From Schlegelella_A sp965246805 (GTDB lineage: Bacteria > Pseudomonadota > Gammaproteobacteria > Burkholderiales > Burkholderiaceae_C), in assembly GCA_965246805.1 (NCBI GenBank), contig CBDFFO010000008.1:108052-172051 (forward strand): 64,000 nucleotides of DNA, given 5' to 3'. Positions 17,296 through 25,585 of the stretch are shown piece after piece. The notes under the pieces are model-generated. The model was given only the letters and a program-made list of their open reading frames with translations. It did no database searches and had not been told where the DNA came from. The number at the start of each line of letters is the position of its first letter. Within the stretch, counting starts at the first letter, position 1. Both the position numbers and the translations under genes were made by a program.

Positions 17296-17733
17296 ATGTT
17301 CAGCAGCGCCCAACAACTCGGTTCACGCAGGCCCTCGGCCAACAACTACAAGGACGTGAGCGCGAGCACCTCCGTCGAGGGCGCGAGCCCGCACAAGCTC
17401 GTGAGCCTGCTTTACCAACGCGTGGCGAGCGAAATCGCGGTGGCACGCGGCGCCATCGTCCGCAACGACATCGCGGGCAAGGGCAAGGCCATCGGCCTGG
17501 CGGTGCGCATCATCGAAGAAGGACTGATCGCGCCGCTCGACATGAAAGCGGGCGGCGCGATCGCCATCAACCTGCGCGACCTTTACGAGTACCTGGTGCG
17601 CCGCCTGACCCTCGCGAACGTGAAGTCCGACGATGCGATGCTGAAGGAATGCAGCGATCTGACCGATGTTCTGCGTTCCGGCTGGGACGCGATCGGCGAG
17701 CAAGTCGACGGCGTTGCGCGGAAGTCCGCGTGA
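17296..17733 (+). CDS. fliS: Flagellin export chaperone FliS
   Basis: FliS binds flagellin monomers in the cytoplasm and stops early polymerisation. The 145-residue product shows the family pattern: an N-terminal YKDVSASTSVEGASPHKLV stretch near residues 16-35, then LLYQRVASEIAVARGAI and a C-terminal helical region (LRDLYEYLVRRLTLANVKSD). The length is normal. It lies between fliD and fliT as in enterobacteria, with its own sigma-28 promoter. Confidence 0.95.
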   Translation: MFSSAQQLGSRRPSANNYKDVSASTSVEGASPHKLVSLLYQRVASEIAVARGAIVRNDIAGKGKAIGLAVRIIEEGLIAPLDMKAGGAIAINLRDLYEYLVRRLTLANVKSDDAMLKECSDLTDVLRSGWDAIGEQVDGVARKSA

Positions 17734-17825
17734 ACGACGAACCAAGGCCAGAGGCCGCCCGCTGGGACACACCGCTGACGAACCGCTCTCCGGAGCTGGC
17801 TCGCACGACTACAGGAAATCGGACC

Positions 17826-18125
17826 ATGAACTCGGTGCTGCTGAACTACTACGAAGCGATCGAACGGGCCAGCGAAGACATGCTGGAAGCCGCTCGGGTC
17901 GGCAACTGGGATCATGTGGTGAAGCTCGAAGGCGCGTGCGCCGTGCTGATCGCGCAACTGCGCAGCAACGCGGCCGAAAAGCAGCTGGGTGCCGACGAGG
18001 CTCAGCTCAAGTCGCGGATCATGCAGCGCATCCTCGTCAACGACGCCGAGATCCGTCAACTCGCCGAGCCGTGGCTCGAAGACCTCGACAGCATCCTCGC
18101 CGGCCGCCCAAAAACCCTGCACTGA
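17826..18125 (+). CDS. fliT: FliT-like flagellar chaperone
   Basis: FliT-type proteins chaperone the cap protein FliD and, in enterobacteria, restrain FlhDC. This 99-residue product starts at ATG 17826 (MNSVLLNYYEAIERASEDML). An earlier in-frame start at 17649 would lie inside fliS and is rejected. It is all-helical in character and has the family motif WDHVVKLEGACAVLIAQLRS. The assignment rests on size, helical pattern and position directly after fliS. FliT sequences are poorly conserved, so the details of partner binding are inferred. Confidence 0.8.
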   Translation: MNSVLLNYYEAIERASEDMLEAARVGNWDHVVKLEGACAVLIAQLRSNAAEKQLGADEAQLKSRIMQRILVNDAEIRQLAEPWLEDLDSILAGRPKTLH

Positions 18126-18154
18126 ACCCGGCGGCGAACGGTCGCCCCCCTGCG

Positions 18155-18913
18155 ATGGAAACCCAGCCCATGCCGCTCGAAGCCATGTCGTCCGCGCCGG
18201 AAGGGCTCGATGACTTTCGCGTTTCCTCCGTTCGCGAGATCGCGCTCGTGCTCAAGCAGTTCTGCGACGGCGCCGAACCGGTGACGCTCGCCACCCCCGA
18301 GGGCCAGGTCTTCCGCAGCGCCATCTGGACGCTCGATGCGGTGCGCAGCACCATCGGCTTCAACGCCGACATGTCGGACCCGGTGCTGCAGGAGCTGCTC
18401 GAGCGCAACGAAGCGGTCGTGGTGGGCTATCTGGCGAACGTGAAGATCCAGTTCGAAGTGACCGGCCTGGTGCTGGTGCATGGCAGCCGCGCGAGCGTGC
18501 TCACGTGCGCCTTCCCCCGCGAGATGTTCCGCTTCCAGCGCCGCAACGCCTACCGCGTGCGGCCGTTGATGCGAACCGCGCCGGTGGCCCACCTCTTTCA
18601 CGACGCCTTCAGCCCCGACGAGGTCAAGCTGCGCCTGATCGATGTCAGCATCAGCGGCTGCGCGCTGTTCCTGCCCGAGTCGTTCCAGCCGCCGCAGCTC
18701 GGCCTCTCGGTCGACCGCGCCGCGATGGATTTCGACACCGACACGCGTTTCCACGTGAACCTGCGGCTGGCGCACGTGAGCTCGCTCACCAGCGGCGCCG
18801 GCGGCATGCGTCTCGGCTTCGAATTCGTGCGGGCGAGCGGCGACGCGTTGCGCGCGTTGCAACGCTTCATTGACCGCACGCAAAAGCGCGGCAAGCTGAT
18901 GGCGTTGAACTGA
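18155..18913 (+). CDS. ycgR: PilZ-domain flagellar brake protein YcgR
   Basis: YcgR slows the flagellar motor when it binds cyclic di-GMP. The 252-residue product (start ATG 18155) has an N-terminal YcgR domain (about residues 20-120). A C-terminal PilZ domain has the c-di-GMP-binding RxxxR-type arginines in FQRRNAYRVRP near residue 130 and the D/NxSxxG motif as DVSISG near 165. Both nucleotide-binding signatures are intact. It follows fliT by 29 bases and is probably in the same transcript. Together with the HD-GYP gene at 21.3 kb it ties cyclic di-GMP to motility here. Confidence 0.9.
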   Translation: METQPMPLEAMSSAPEGLDDFRVSSVREIALVLKQFCDGAEPVTLATPEGQVFRSAIWTLDAVRSTIGFNADMSDPVLQELLERNEAVVVGYLANVKIQFEVTGLVLVHGSRASVLTCAFPREMFRFQRRNAYRVRPLMRTAPVAHLFHDAFSPDEVKLRLIDVSISGCALFLPESFQPPQLGLSVDRAAMDFDTDTRFHVNLRLAHVSSLTSGAGGMRLGFEFVRASGDALRALQRFIDRTQKRGKLMALN

Positions 18914-18937
18914 CGGGCCCGCGGCCGGCCGGCGCTT

Positions 18938-18981
18938 GCGCCGCAACGCTGCGGCGCATTCAATGAGGCGGCAGAGCCGCC
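18938..18981. terminator. Paired hairpins between convergent ycgR and fliM
   Basis: Two perfect stems, gcgccgca/tgcggcgc at 18938-18957 and ggcggc/gccgcc at 18967-18981, lie between the two convergent stop codons. Neither has a clear T run, so termination is a guess from position. Confidence 0.35.
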
Positions 18982-18989
18982 GCCGCTGG

Positions 18990-19997
18990 CTAGCGCCCTT
19001 CGGAGGCCGACATCCAGCTGCCCTGCTCGGACGTGCTCAGCAACTGGTCGACCTTCAGCGAATAGCGGCCGTTCGAGGTTCCATAGTGGCAATCGAAGAG
19101 CGGCACGCCCGAGATCTTGGCCTGGATCATCTGCTTCAGGTCGAGCTCGATGAAGTCGCCCGGCTTGAAAGAGAGCAACTGTTCGACGGTGGCCGGCGCG
19201 CGCGCGAGCTCGGCGACGATCTCGACCTCGGCCGGCTGGATCTGCGACTTCAGCAGGTTGACCCAGCGCCGATCGGGCTCGCCTGAATCGCCCTGCATCG
19301 TCGAGTACAAGACGTCTCGAATCGGCTCGAGCGTGGAATACGGAATGCAGATGTGGATCGTGCCCGAGCTCTCGCCGATCTCGAGCGTGAACGAGGTCGA
19401 GACGATGACCTCGCTCGGGCTCGCGATGTTGGCGAACTGAGGCAACATTTCCGAGCGCGTGTACTCGAGGTCCAGCGGATAAATGCCGCGCCAAGCCTTC
19501 TTGTATTCGGCGCAGATGCAATCCACCAGCCGCGTGATCACGCGCTGCTCGGTGCCCGAGAACTCACGCCCCTCGATGCGTGTGTGGTACTTGCCGATGC
19601 CGCCGAAGAGGGCATCGATCACCGCGAACACCAGCGTCGGCTCGCACACCACGAGGCCCGAGCCACGCAGCGGTCGCACGTTCATGATGTTGAAGTTGGT
19701 CGGGACGACGATCTCGCGCAGGAAGTTGCTGTAGCGCTGCACCTTGATCTCGTTCTGCGAGACGTCCGGGCTTTTCCGGATCAGGTTGAAGACGCCGAGC
19801 CGGATGTTGCGCGCGAACCGCTCGTTGATGATTTCCATCGTGGGCATGCGCCCGCGAACGATGCGTTCCTGGCTCTGCAGGTTGTACTCGCGCACCGGGC
19901 CCTCGGCCGCGGCGGCGGCCTCGGCGGCGGGAGCGTCGCCGGTGATGCCCTGGAGCAGCGCATCGACCTCGTCTTGGGAAAGGATCTGGTTCGTCAT
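18990..19997 (-). CDS. fliM: Flagellar motor switch protein FliM
   Basis: FliM is the C-ring protein that receives phospho-CheY and sets rotation direction. The 335-residue product opens with the CheY-binding peptide LSQDEVDALLQG at residues 5-16. It continues with the FliM core (IVRGRMPTMEIINERFARNI) with the GGxG-like LFGGIGKYHTRIEGREFSGTE around residue 130-155, and a C-terminal SpoA-like domain (about residues 250-325). It is normally encoded with fliL, fliN and fliOPQR. Here it stands alone on the minus strand, divergent from cheY. No fliN is visible in the window. Confidence 0.96.
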   Translation of the reverse strand: MTNQILSQDEVDALLQGITGDAPAAEAAAAAEGPVREYNLQSQERIVRGRMPTMEIINERFARNIRLGVFNLIRKSPDVSQNEIKVQRYSNFLREIVVPTNFNIMNVRPLRGSGLVVCEPTLVFAVIDALFGGIGKYHTRIEGREFSGTEQRVITRLVDCICAEYKKAWRGIYPLDLEYTRSEMLPQFANIASPSEVIVSTSFTLEIGESSGTIHICIPYSTLEPIRDVLYSTMQGDSGEPDRRWVNLLKSQIQPAEVEIVAELARAPATVEQLLSFKPGDFIELDLKQMIQAKISGVPLFDCHYGTSNGRYSLKVDQLLSTSEQGSWMSASEGR

Positions 19998-20126
19998 GTG
20001 GCGTCAAGTGTCGCGCCGCACCGGTCGTTCGCATCGCCCGATAACCACCTCATTCGAGACTCAGTTCATTCCTGCACGGTATTCGTCGCTGGCGCGCGCA
20101 GCCGCGCGGCCCACCGCGACGAACGG

Positions 20127-20153
20127 TCAAGTTTGGCGCCGGCAGACCGAAAA
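20127..20153 (+). promoter_or_regulatory. Sigma-28 promoter of the chemotaxis operon
   Basis: TCAAGTTT (20127-20134), 11 bases, then ACCGAAAA (20146-20153), about 38 bases before the first cheY. The -35 half is a perfect match to the local consensus. It probably drives the whole cheY-to-mcp block. Confidence 0.75.
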
Positions 20154-20191
20154 AAGAAGTCACGCGTCGCGCCGGTCACCCAAGGACATCC

Positions 20192-20590
20192 ATGAGCAAT
20201 TCCACGTTGAGATTTTTGGTCGTCGACGATTTTTCGACGATGCGTCGCATCGTCCGCGGCCTCTTGAAAGAAATGGGCTGCGAGAACGTCGAGGAGGCCG
20301 AGGACGGCGCTGACGGCCTCGCAAAGCTCAAGGACAACGGCCCGTTCGACTTCGTGGTCTCCGACATCAACATGCCGAACATGAACGGCTTCGAGATGCT
20401 GAAGGCGATCAAGAGCGACCCGGCGTTGAAGCACCTGCCGGTGCTGATGGTGACGGCCGAAGCGCGCAAGGAAGACATCGTGCTTGCCGCACAGACCGGG
20501 GCTGCCGGTTATGTCGTCAAGCCGTTCACGAAGGCCACTTTGGAAGACAAGGTGAGCAAGATCATGGCCAAGCTCGCCGCGACCGCCTGA
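20192..20590 (+). CDS. cheY: Chemotaxis response regulator CheY
   Basis: CheY carries phosphoryl groups from CheA to the motor switch FliM. The 132-residue single receiver domain has acidic residues in VVDDFSTM near residues 10-17 and the phospho-acceptor Asp in VVSDINMPNMNG near residue 60. The switch Thr is in MVTAEA near 90 and the Lys in VVKPFT near 112. It is close to enterobacterial CheY in the segment MRRIVRGLLKEMGCENVEEA. It is first in the operon, followed by cheZ with a 19-base gap. This is the likely motor-binding CheY, because CheZ is its neighbour. Confidence 0.96.
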   Translation: MSNSTLRFLVVDDFSTMRRIVRGLLKEMGCENVEEAEDGADGLAKLKDNGPFDFVVSDINMPNMNGFEMLKAIKSDPALKHLPVLMVTAEARKEDIVLAAQTGAAGYVVKPFTKATLEDKVSKIMAKLAATA

Positions 20591-20609
20591 AACGACACGA
20601 GACGCCCAC

Positions 20610-21257
20610 ATGAACATGGATCAAGCGGCCGTGCTGGCCCAGCCCGCCGCGCCGGGCGCTACCTCGGAACTGTTCCAGCAGATCGGCGTCATCACGCGCC
20701 AGCTGCACGACACCCTCGCCGCGCTCGGCGTGATGCCGCGGCTGCAAGCGGCCGCCGAAGGGCTGCCCGATGCGCGCAGCCGGCTCACCTACATCGCGAA
20801 GAAGACCGGCGAGGCCGCCGAAAAGGTGCTGAATTCGGTCGACCAGGCCAAGCTCGAACACCGCGCCATCAGCGACGCGACGCGCCGGATGGCCGATGCG
20901 ATGGTCGAGAACCCGGTCAAGGCGGTGGCGAGCGGCGCCGTGATGAATTTCATGCGCGACGTCGAGGCCTCGACCGGCCGTATCGACGGGCACCTCACCG
21001 ACATCATGATGGCGCAGGACTTTCACGACCTGACCGGCCAGGTCGTCGCCAAGGTGGTCAAGCTCACCACCGAACTCGAGGACAACCTCGTGAAGCTGCT
21101 GGTCCAGGCCGCGCCGCAGGAGCTGCACGCCGCGGGTGCGCCGGCACCGGTCGAGACCGGCGCGCTGAACGGGCCGGTCGTCGACCCGGGCGCGAGCAGC
21201 AACACGGTCGCGAACCAGAACGAGGTCGACGACCTGTTGGCGAGCCTCGGGTTCTGA
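20610..21257 (+). CDS. cheZ: CheY-phosphate phosphatase CheZ
   Basis: CheZ removes the phosphate from CheY to end the tumbling signal. The 215-residue protein is largely helical. It has the catalytic D-x-x-x-Q in MAQDFHDLTGQVVAKVVKL near residue 135. The C-terminal CheY-binding tail is VANQNEVDDLLASLGF, very close to that of E. coli. The phenylalanine-flanking glutamine before the catalytic aspartate is histidine here, a mild substitution. It is coupled to cheY upstream and an HD-GYP gene downstream. Confidence 0.95.
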   Translation: MNMDQAAVLAQPAAPGATSELFQQIGVITRQLHDTLAALGVMPRLQAAAEGLPDARSRLTYIAKKTGEAAEKVLNSVDQAKLEHRAISDATRRMADAMVENPVKAVASGAVMNFMRDVEASTGRIDGHLTDIMMAQDFHDLTGQVVAKVVKLTTELEDNLVKLLVQAAPQELHAAGAPAPVETGALNGPVVDPGASSNTVANQNEVDDLLASLGF

Positions 21258-21318
21258 GCGCCACGCGTTGGCCGCGCGGCCCGCACCGAAGCGCAAGGCC
21301 CTTTCTGGCGATGCAGCG

Positions 21319-22617
21319 ATGCTGAAGAAGATCCGAGTCGAGCAACTGACGGTGGGCATGCACCTGCACGAGCTGTGCGGGCCGTGGCTCGCCCATCCGT
21401 TCTGGAAGAACCGCTTCGTCATCAAGGACGGGGTCGAGCTGCGGAAGATCGCCGCGAGCGACGTCACCGAGTGCTGGATCGACGTCGAAAAGGGCCACGA
21501 CGTGGCCGACCCGGACGCGGTACGGGCCTCGCCGCTCTTCACGCACGGCTATTTCGGGGCGCGAGCGCAGCCGGGTCCGGCGCACGGCGACGCGGCCAAG
21601 GCCCCCGACGCCGCGGTGGCGCCGAGGAACGCGCCCTGCAGCATTCACGAGGAAGCGAGCCGCGCCGCGGCGGTGGTGCGGCGCTCGAGAGTAGCGGTCG
21701 AGGCGATGCTCGGCGACGCCCGCATGGGTCGTGCGCTCGACACCGAAAAGTGCCTGCCGCTCGTCAACGACATCACGGCCTCGGTGTGGCGCAACCCCGA
21801 CGCCCTCATCAGCCTCGCCCGCCTGAAGACGCACGACAGCTACTCGTTCATGCACTCGGTCGCGGTCTGCGCGCTGATGGTGGCACTGGCGCGCCAGCTG
21901 GGACAGGACGAAAACCAGGCGCGCGAAGCCGGTCTCGCCGGCCTGCTGCACGACATCGGCAAGGCCGTGATGCCGCTCGACGTGCTCAACAAGCGCGGCG
22001 CGCTCACCGACGCGCAATACCGGCTCATCCAGACGCACCCCGAGCGCGGCGCCGAGATCCTTGCCGAGGGGCACACGCCAAACGCACTGGCGATCGATGT
22101 CGCGCGCCACCACCACGAGCGCATGGACGGCGCGGGCTACCCCGGCAAGCTGCCGGCCGAGCACCTGAGCCTGGTCGCGCGCATGGGGTCGATCTGCGAT
22201 GTGTACGACGCGATCACGTCGAACCGCCCGTACAAGGGCGGCTGGGACCCGGCCGAATCGATCGCGCGGATGGCGGCCTGGGGCGAGGCGGGGCAGTTCG
22301 ACATGCAGCTGATGCGCGCCTTCGTCGAATCGATCGGCATCTATCCGGTCGGCTCGCTGGTCCGGCTGCAGTCGGGTCGGCTCGCGGTCGTGGCTGAGCA
22401 GACGGCCGCTTTCGCGCTGGCGCCGCAAGTGAAGGTGTTCTTCTCGACAGTCCGCAACATGCCGATCGCCGTCGAGTTGATCGACCTCGCGAGGCCGGGT
22501 TGCAACGACGCCATCGTCGCGCGCGAATCGAACGAGGAATGGCAGTTTCCGCACCTCGCCGAAATGCTCGCCGGTGCCGAGCTGGTGCGCGCGAGCACGA
22601 AGCTCACGGCGCGCTGA
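21319..22617 (+). CDS. HD-GYP cyclic di-GMP phosphodiesterase with DUF3391
   Basis: HD-GYP proteins degrade cyclic di-GMP. The 432-residue product starts at ATG 21319 (MLKKIRVEQLTVGMHLHELCG). A TTG start 17 codons upstream is possible. An N-terminal DUF3391 domain (about residues 1-120) is followed by an HD domain. The metal-binding residues are intact: HSVAVCAL near 180, LLHDIGK near 215, HHHERMDGAGYP near 270 with the GYP signature, and CDVYDAIT near 295. It lies inside the chemotaxis operon between cheZ and cheR, which suggests that cyclic di-GMP levels are adjusted together with chemotaxis output. Confidence 0.92.
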   Translation: MLKKIRVEQLTVGMHLHELCGPWLAHPFWKNRFVIKDGVELRKIAASDVTECWIDVEKGHDVADPDAVRASPLFTHGYFGARAQPGPAHGDAAKAPDAAVAPRNAPCSIHEEASRAAAVVRRSRVAVEAMLGDARMGRALDTEKCLPLVNDITASVWRNPDALISLARLKTHDSYSFMHSVAVCALMVALARQLGQDENQAREAGLAGLLHDIGKAVMPLDVLNKRGALTDAQYRLIQTHPERGAEILAEGHTPNALAIDVARHHHERMDGAGYPGKLPAEHLSLVARMGSICDVYDAITSNRPYKGGWDPAESIARMAAWGEAGQFDMQLMRAFVESIGIYPVGSLVRLQSGRLAVVAEQTAAFALAPQVKVFFSTVRNMPIAVELIDLARPGCNDAIVARESNEEWQFPHLAEMLAGAELVRASTKLTAR

Positions 22618-22704
22618 TGGCCTGCGCCGACGCTCCGTGGAAATGACCGGTTTCTGCATGCCTCAGCCGACGATCAACCGAATCGACAACCACCATCATC
22701 CGGC

Positions 22705-23571
22705 ATGAGCGCAGTTCGGTCTTCCGTCCAGGCATTGCCGTCTTCCGAGAACGCGCGGGTGGCCGAATTCAGTTTCGGCCCGGCCGATTTCGAGCGGGTG
22801 CGCCAGCTCATCTTCCAGAAGGCCGGCATCAGCCTGCATGCGGGCAAGCAGGCCATGGTCTACAGCCGGCTCTCGCGCCGGCTGCGCGATCTCGGCCACG
22901 GTTCGTTCGCGAGCTACCTGCAATGGCTCGAGAACGCGCGCGGCCGAGAAGCCGAGATCGAGTGGCAGGAGTTCATCAACTGCCTCACCACCAACCTCAC
23001 GTCGTTCTTCCGCGAAGGCCATCACTTCCCGGTGCTGGCCGACGTGCTCGCGGCGCGCAAGAGCCGGCCCACGCGCATCTGGTGCAACGCCGCGTCGACC
23101 GGCGAGGAGCCTTACTCGCTCGCGATGACCGTGATCGACACGCTGGGTGCCGACGCGAACGTAGCGATCTTCTGCAGCGACATCGACACGAAGGTGCTCA
23201 CCACCGCCGGCCGCGGCGTGTACCCGGCCGAGTCGCGCGGGTTGAGCCCGGAGCTGTTGAAGCGCCACTTCCTGCGTGGCTCGGGTGCGAACGCCGGTTC
23301 GATCCGTGTCAAGCCGGAACTGCGCAAGCTGGTGTCCTTCCACAGCTTCAACCTGATGGACGCGCGCTGGTCGCTCGGCGAACCCTTCGACATCGTGTTC
23401 TGTCGCAACGTGATGATCTATTTCGATGCGCCGACGCAGCGCAGCGTGCTCGAGAAGATGCACGCGGCGATGGCACCGAAGGCGCGGCTCTTCGCCGGCC
23501 ACTCGGAAAACTTCAGCGATTCGAAAGACCTGTTCGTGCTGCACGGCAAGACCGTGTACGACCGGGTCTGA
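22705..23571 (+). CDS. cheR: Chemotaxis protein methyltransferase CheR
   Basis: CheR methylates glutamates on chemoreceptors using SAM. The 288-residue product has an N-terminal helical domain (about residues 18-90, FGPADFERVRQLIFQKAGIS). The catalytic domain has the CheR signature TNLTSFFREGHHFPVL and the SAM-binding IWCNAASTGEEPYSLAM. The later motif IVFCRNVMIYFD is near 235. Two receptors encoded downstream end in xWxxF tails that CheR is known to bind in E. coli. It is followed by cheD and cheB, the usual adaptation set. Confidence 0.96.
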   Translation: MSAVRSSVQALPSSENARVAEFSFGPADFERVRQLIFQKAGISLHAGKQAMVYSRLSRRLRDLGHGSFASYLQWLENARGREAEIEWQEFINCLTTNLTSFFREGHHFPVLADVLAARKSRPTRIWCNAASTGEEPYSLAMTVIDTLGADANVAIFCSDIDTKVLTTAGRGVYPAESRGLSPELLKRHFLRGSGANAGSIRVKPELRKLVSFHSFNLMDARWSLGEPFDIVFCRNVMIYFDAPTQRSVLEKMHAAMAPKARLFAGHSENFSDSKDLFVLHGKTVYDRV

Positions 23572-23598
23572 CGGCGCGCCGTGTCGCCACGCCCCGCA

Positions 23599-24276
23599 AT
23601 GCAAACCAGATCGGAAGCCCGTGCGCCGGGCAGCAGCGCCGAGGGCGGGCGCGACCCGTCGCGGCTCGCGCGTCTGAAGGGCGCGCCGCGCAAACCCGGT
23701 GAAGCGTCGTTCTTCTGGTACGAGGCCCATTTCCAGAGCGAAGCGGTGAAGGTGTTGCCGGGCGAGTACTTCGTTGCCAACACCGACATCCTCGTCATGA
23801 CCACACTCGGCTCGTGCATCGCCGCCTGCCTCTGGGACCGCGCGGCCGGCATCGGCGGCCTCAACCACTTCATGCTGCCCGAAGGCGACGGCGACAACGG
23901 TCGCTATGGGGCGTACGCCATGGAGCTGCTCATCAACGAGATGATGAAGCTCGGAGCGTCGCGGCTCTCGCTCGAAGCCAAGGTGTTCGGCGGCGGCCAG
24001 GTGATCTCGGGCATGGAGACCATGAACGTCGGCGAACGCAACACGCGCTTCGTGATCGACTACCTGCGCACCGAGCGCATCCCGGTCGTCAGCAAGGACG
24101 TGCTCGACGTACACGCGCGCAAGGTGTGTTTCATGCCGAGGAGCGGCAAGGCGATGGTGAAGCGGCTCGCCTCCACCAACACCACGTTGCTCGCCGATCG
24201 CGAGCGCGCCGCGCGCGCCATCGACGCCTCGAGCGCGGCGAGCGCGATGGGTGGCGGTTCGGTCGACCTGTTCTGA
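23599..24276 (+). CDS. cheD: Chemoreceptor glutamine deamidase CheD
   Basis: CheD deamidates glutamines on chemoreceptors to make methylation sites. I chose ATG 23599 (MQTRSEARAP). A GTG at 23581 would add six residues. The 225-residue product carries the catalytic cysteine in MTTLGSCIAACLWD near residue 75, the histidine in GGLNHFMLP near residue 92, and the conserved AKVFGGGQV region. An N-terminal extension of about 45 basic residues precedes the family core. It sits between cheR and cheB. Confidence 0.93.
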   Translation: MQTRSEARAPGSSAEGGRDPSRLARLKGAPRKPGEASFFWYEAHFQSEAVKVLPGEYFVANTDILVMTTLGSCIAACLWDRAAGIGGLNHFMLPEGDGDNGRYGAYAMELLINEMMKLGASRLSLEAKVFGGGQVISGMETMNVGERNTRFVIDYLRTERIPVVSKDVLDVHARKVCFMPRSGKAMVKRLASTNTTLLADRERAARAIDASSAASAMGGGSVDLF

Positions 24277-24324
24277 GTGCTTCCGCAACTCCCTGTTCGA
24301 ACTCATACCGACGAAAGACTGGTC

Positions 24325-25392
24325 ATGGCGAAGACACGTGTGGTGGTGGTGGACGACTCGGCGCTGGTGCGCGGCCTCCTCGGTGAAATCATCAACCGGG
24401 AAGTTGACATGCAATGCGTGGGTGCCGCTTCAGATCCGCTGGTCGCACGCGAGATGATCCGCGACCTGAACCCCGACGTGATCACGCTCGACATCGAGAT
24501 GCCGCGCATGGACGGCATCGACTTCCTCGGCAAGCTGATGCGCCTGCGGCCGATGCCGGTGGTGATGGTGTCGACCCTCACCGAACGCGGCGCCGAGGCG
24601 ACGATGCGCGCGCTCGAACTCGGCGCGATCGACTTCGTCGCGAAGCCGAAGATCGGCGTGGCCGATGGGCTCCGCTTGCTCGCGGCCGACATCACCGACA
24701 AGATCCGCATCGCTTCGAAGGCGCAGGTCAGCAAGCCGGCGCAGGCGCCGAGCGCGCCGAGCAACGCCTCGTCGACACCGCTCGGGCGGCTCTCGACCGA
24801 AAAGATCATCTTCATCGGAGCGTCGACCGGTGGCACCGAAGCCACCAAGGAAGTGCTGATCGAACTGCCCGCCGACGCGCCCGCGGTGATGATCACGCAA
24901 CACATGCCGCCCGGCTTCACGAAGAGCTACGCGGCGCGGCTCGATGGCCTTTGCCGCATCCACGTGCGCGAAGCGGCCGATGGCGAGCGTGTGCTGCCGG
25001 GCCACGCCTACATCGCCCCCGGTGGCCTGCACATGAGCGTCGAGCGGTCGGGTGCCAACTACATCGCACGCGTCCGCGACGGCGAGCCGGTGAACCGGCA
25101 CAAGCCGTCGGTCGAGGTGCTGTTCCTTTCGGCGGCGCGCGTCGTCGGTCCGAACGCGTTCGGCGTGATGTTGACCGGCATGGGCGCCGATGGCGCGAGC
25201 GCGATGAAGGTGCTGCGCGACGCCGGCAGCTGGAACGTCGCGCAGGACGAACACAGCTGCGTCGTGTTCGGGATGCCGAAGGAAGCGATCGCCGCCGGCG
25301 CCTGCCACGAGGTGCTGCCGCTGAAAGCGATCGGCCCGCGCCTGATCGAACGGCTGCGCAGCACCGCCGGCGCGGTGTCGAACCGCCTGTGA
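24325..25392 (+). CDS. cheB: Chemoreceptor methylesterase CheB
   Basis: CheB demethylates receptors when phosphorylated by CheA. The 355-residue product starts at ATG 24325 (MAKTRVVVVDDSALVRGLL). The N-terminal receiver domain has its phospho-acceptor in VITLDIEMPRMDG near residue 57. A linker rich in Ala/Pro/Ser (about residues 140-165) follows. The C-terminal esterase domain keeps the Ser in IGASTGGT, the His in MITQHMPPG and the Asp in LTGMGADGA. All catalytic residues are present. Confidence 0.96.
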   Translation: MAKTRVVVVDDSALVRGLLGEIINREVDMQCVGAASDPLVAREMIRDLNPDVITLDIEMPRMDGIDFLGKLMRLRPMPVVMVSTLTERGAEATMRALELGAIDFVAKPKIGVADGLRLLAADITDKIRIASKAQVSKPAQAPSAPSNASSTPLGRLSTEKIIFIGASTGGTEATKEVLIELPADAPAVMITQHMPPGFTKSYAARLDGLCRIHVREAADGERVLPGHAYIAPGGLHMSVERSGANYIARVRDGEPVNRHKPSVEVLFLSAARVVGPNAFGVMLTGMGADGASAMKVLRDAGSWNVAQDEHSCVVFGMPKEAIAAGACHEVLPLKAIGPRLIERLRSTAGAVSNRL

Positions 25393-25585
25393 TGCGACCA
25401 CGCACCACCATGACCCGTCGTTGTGCACATCCGGCTGCTGCGCGCACGTCGGCCTGCGCGGTTCCGCTCCAGTTCGAGGGCAACGGGCCGATACCCCACA
25501 CGAGCGACGCCGCGGCGTCGCCAGACGAGCCGGGGCCTCGTGCCGTGAACTTCGGCCAGCCCGACCTTTCCTCGGGAATCCAACG

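Noticed and set aside
20004..20044. TCAAGTG and CCCGATAA between fliM and cheY as a promoter
   Set aside because: The spacing is about 33 bases from box start to box start instead of 19-20, so it cannot be one FliA site.
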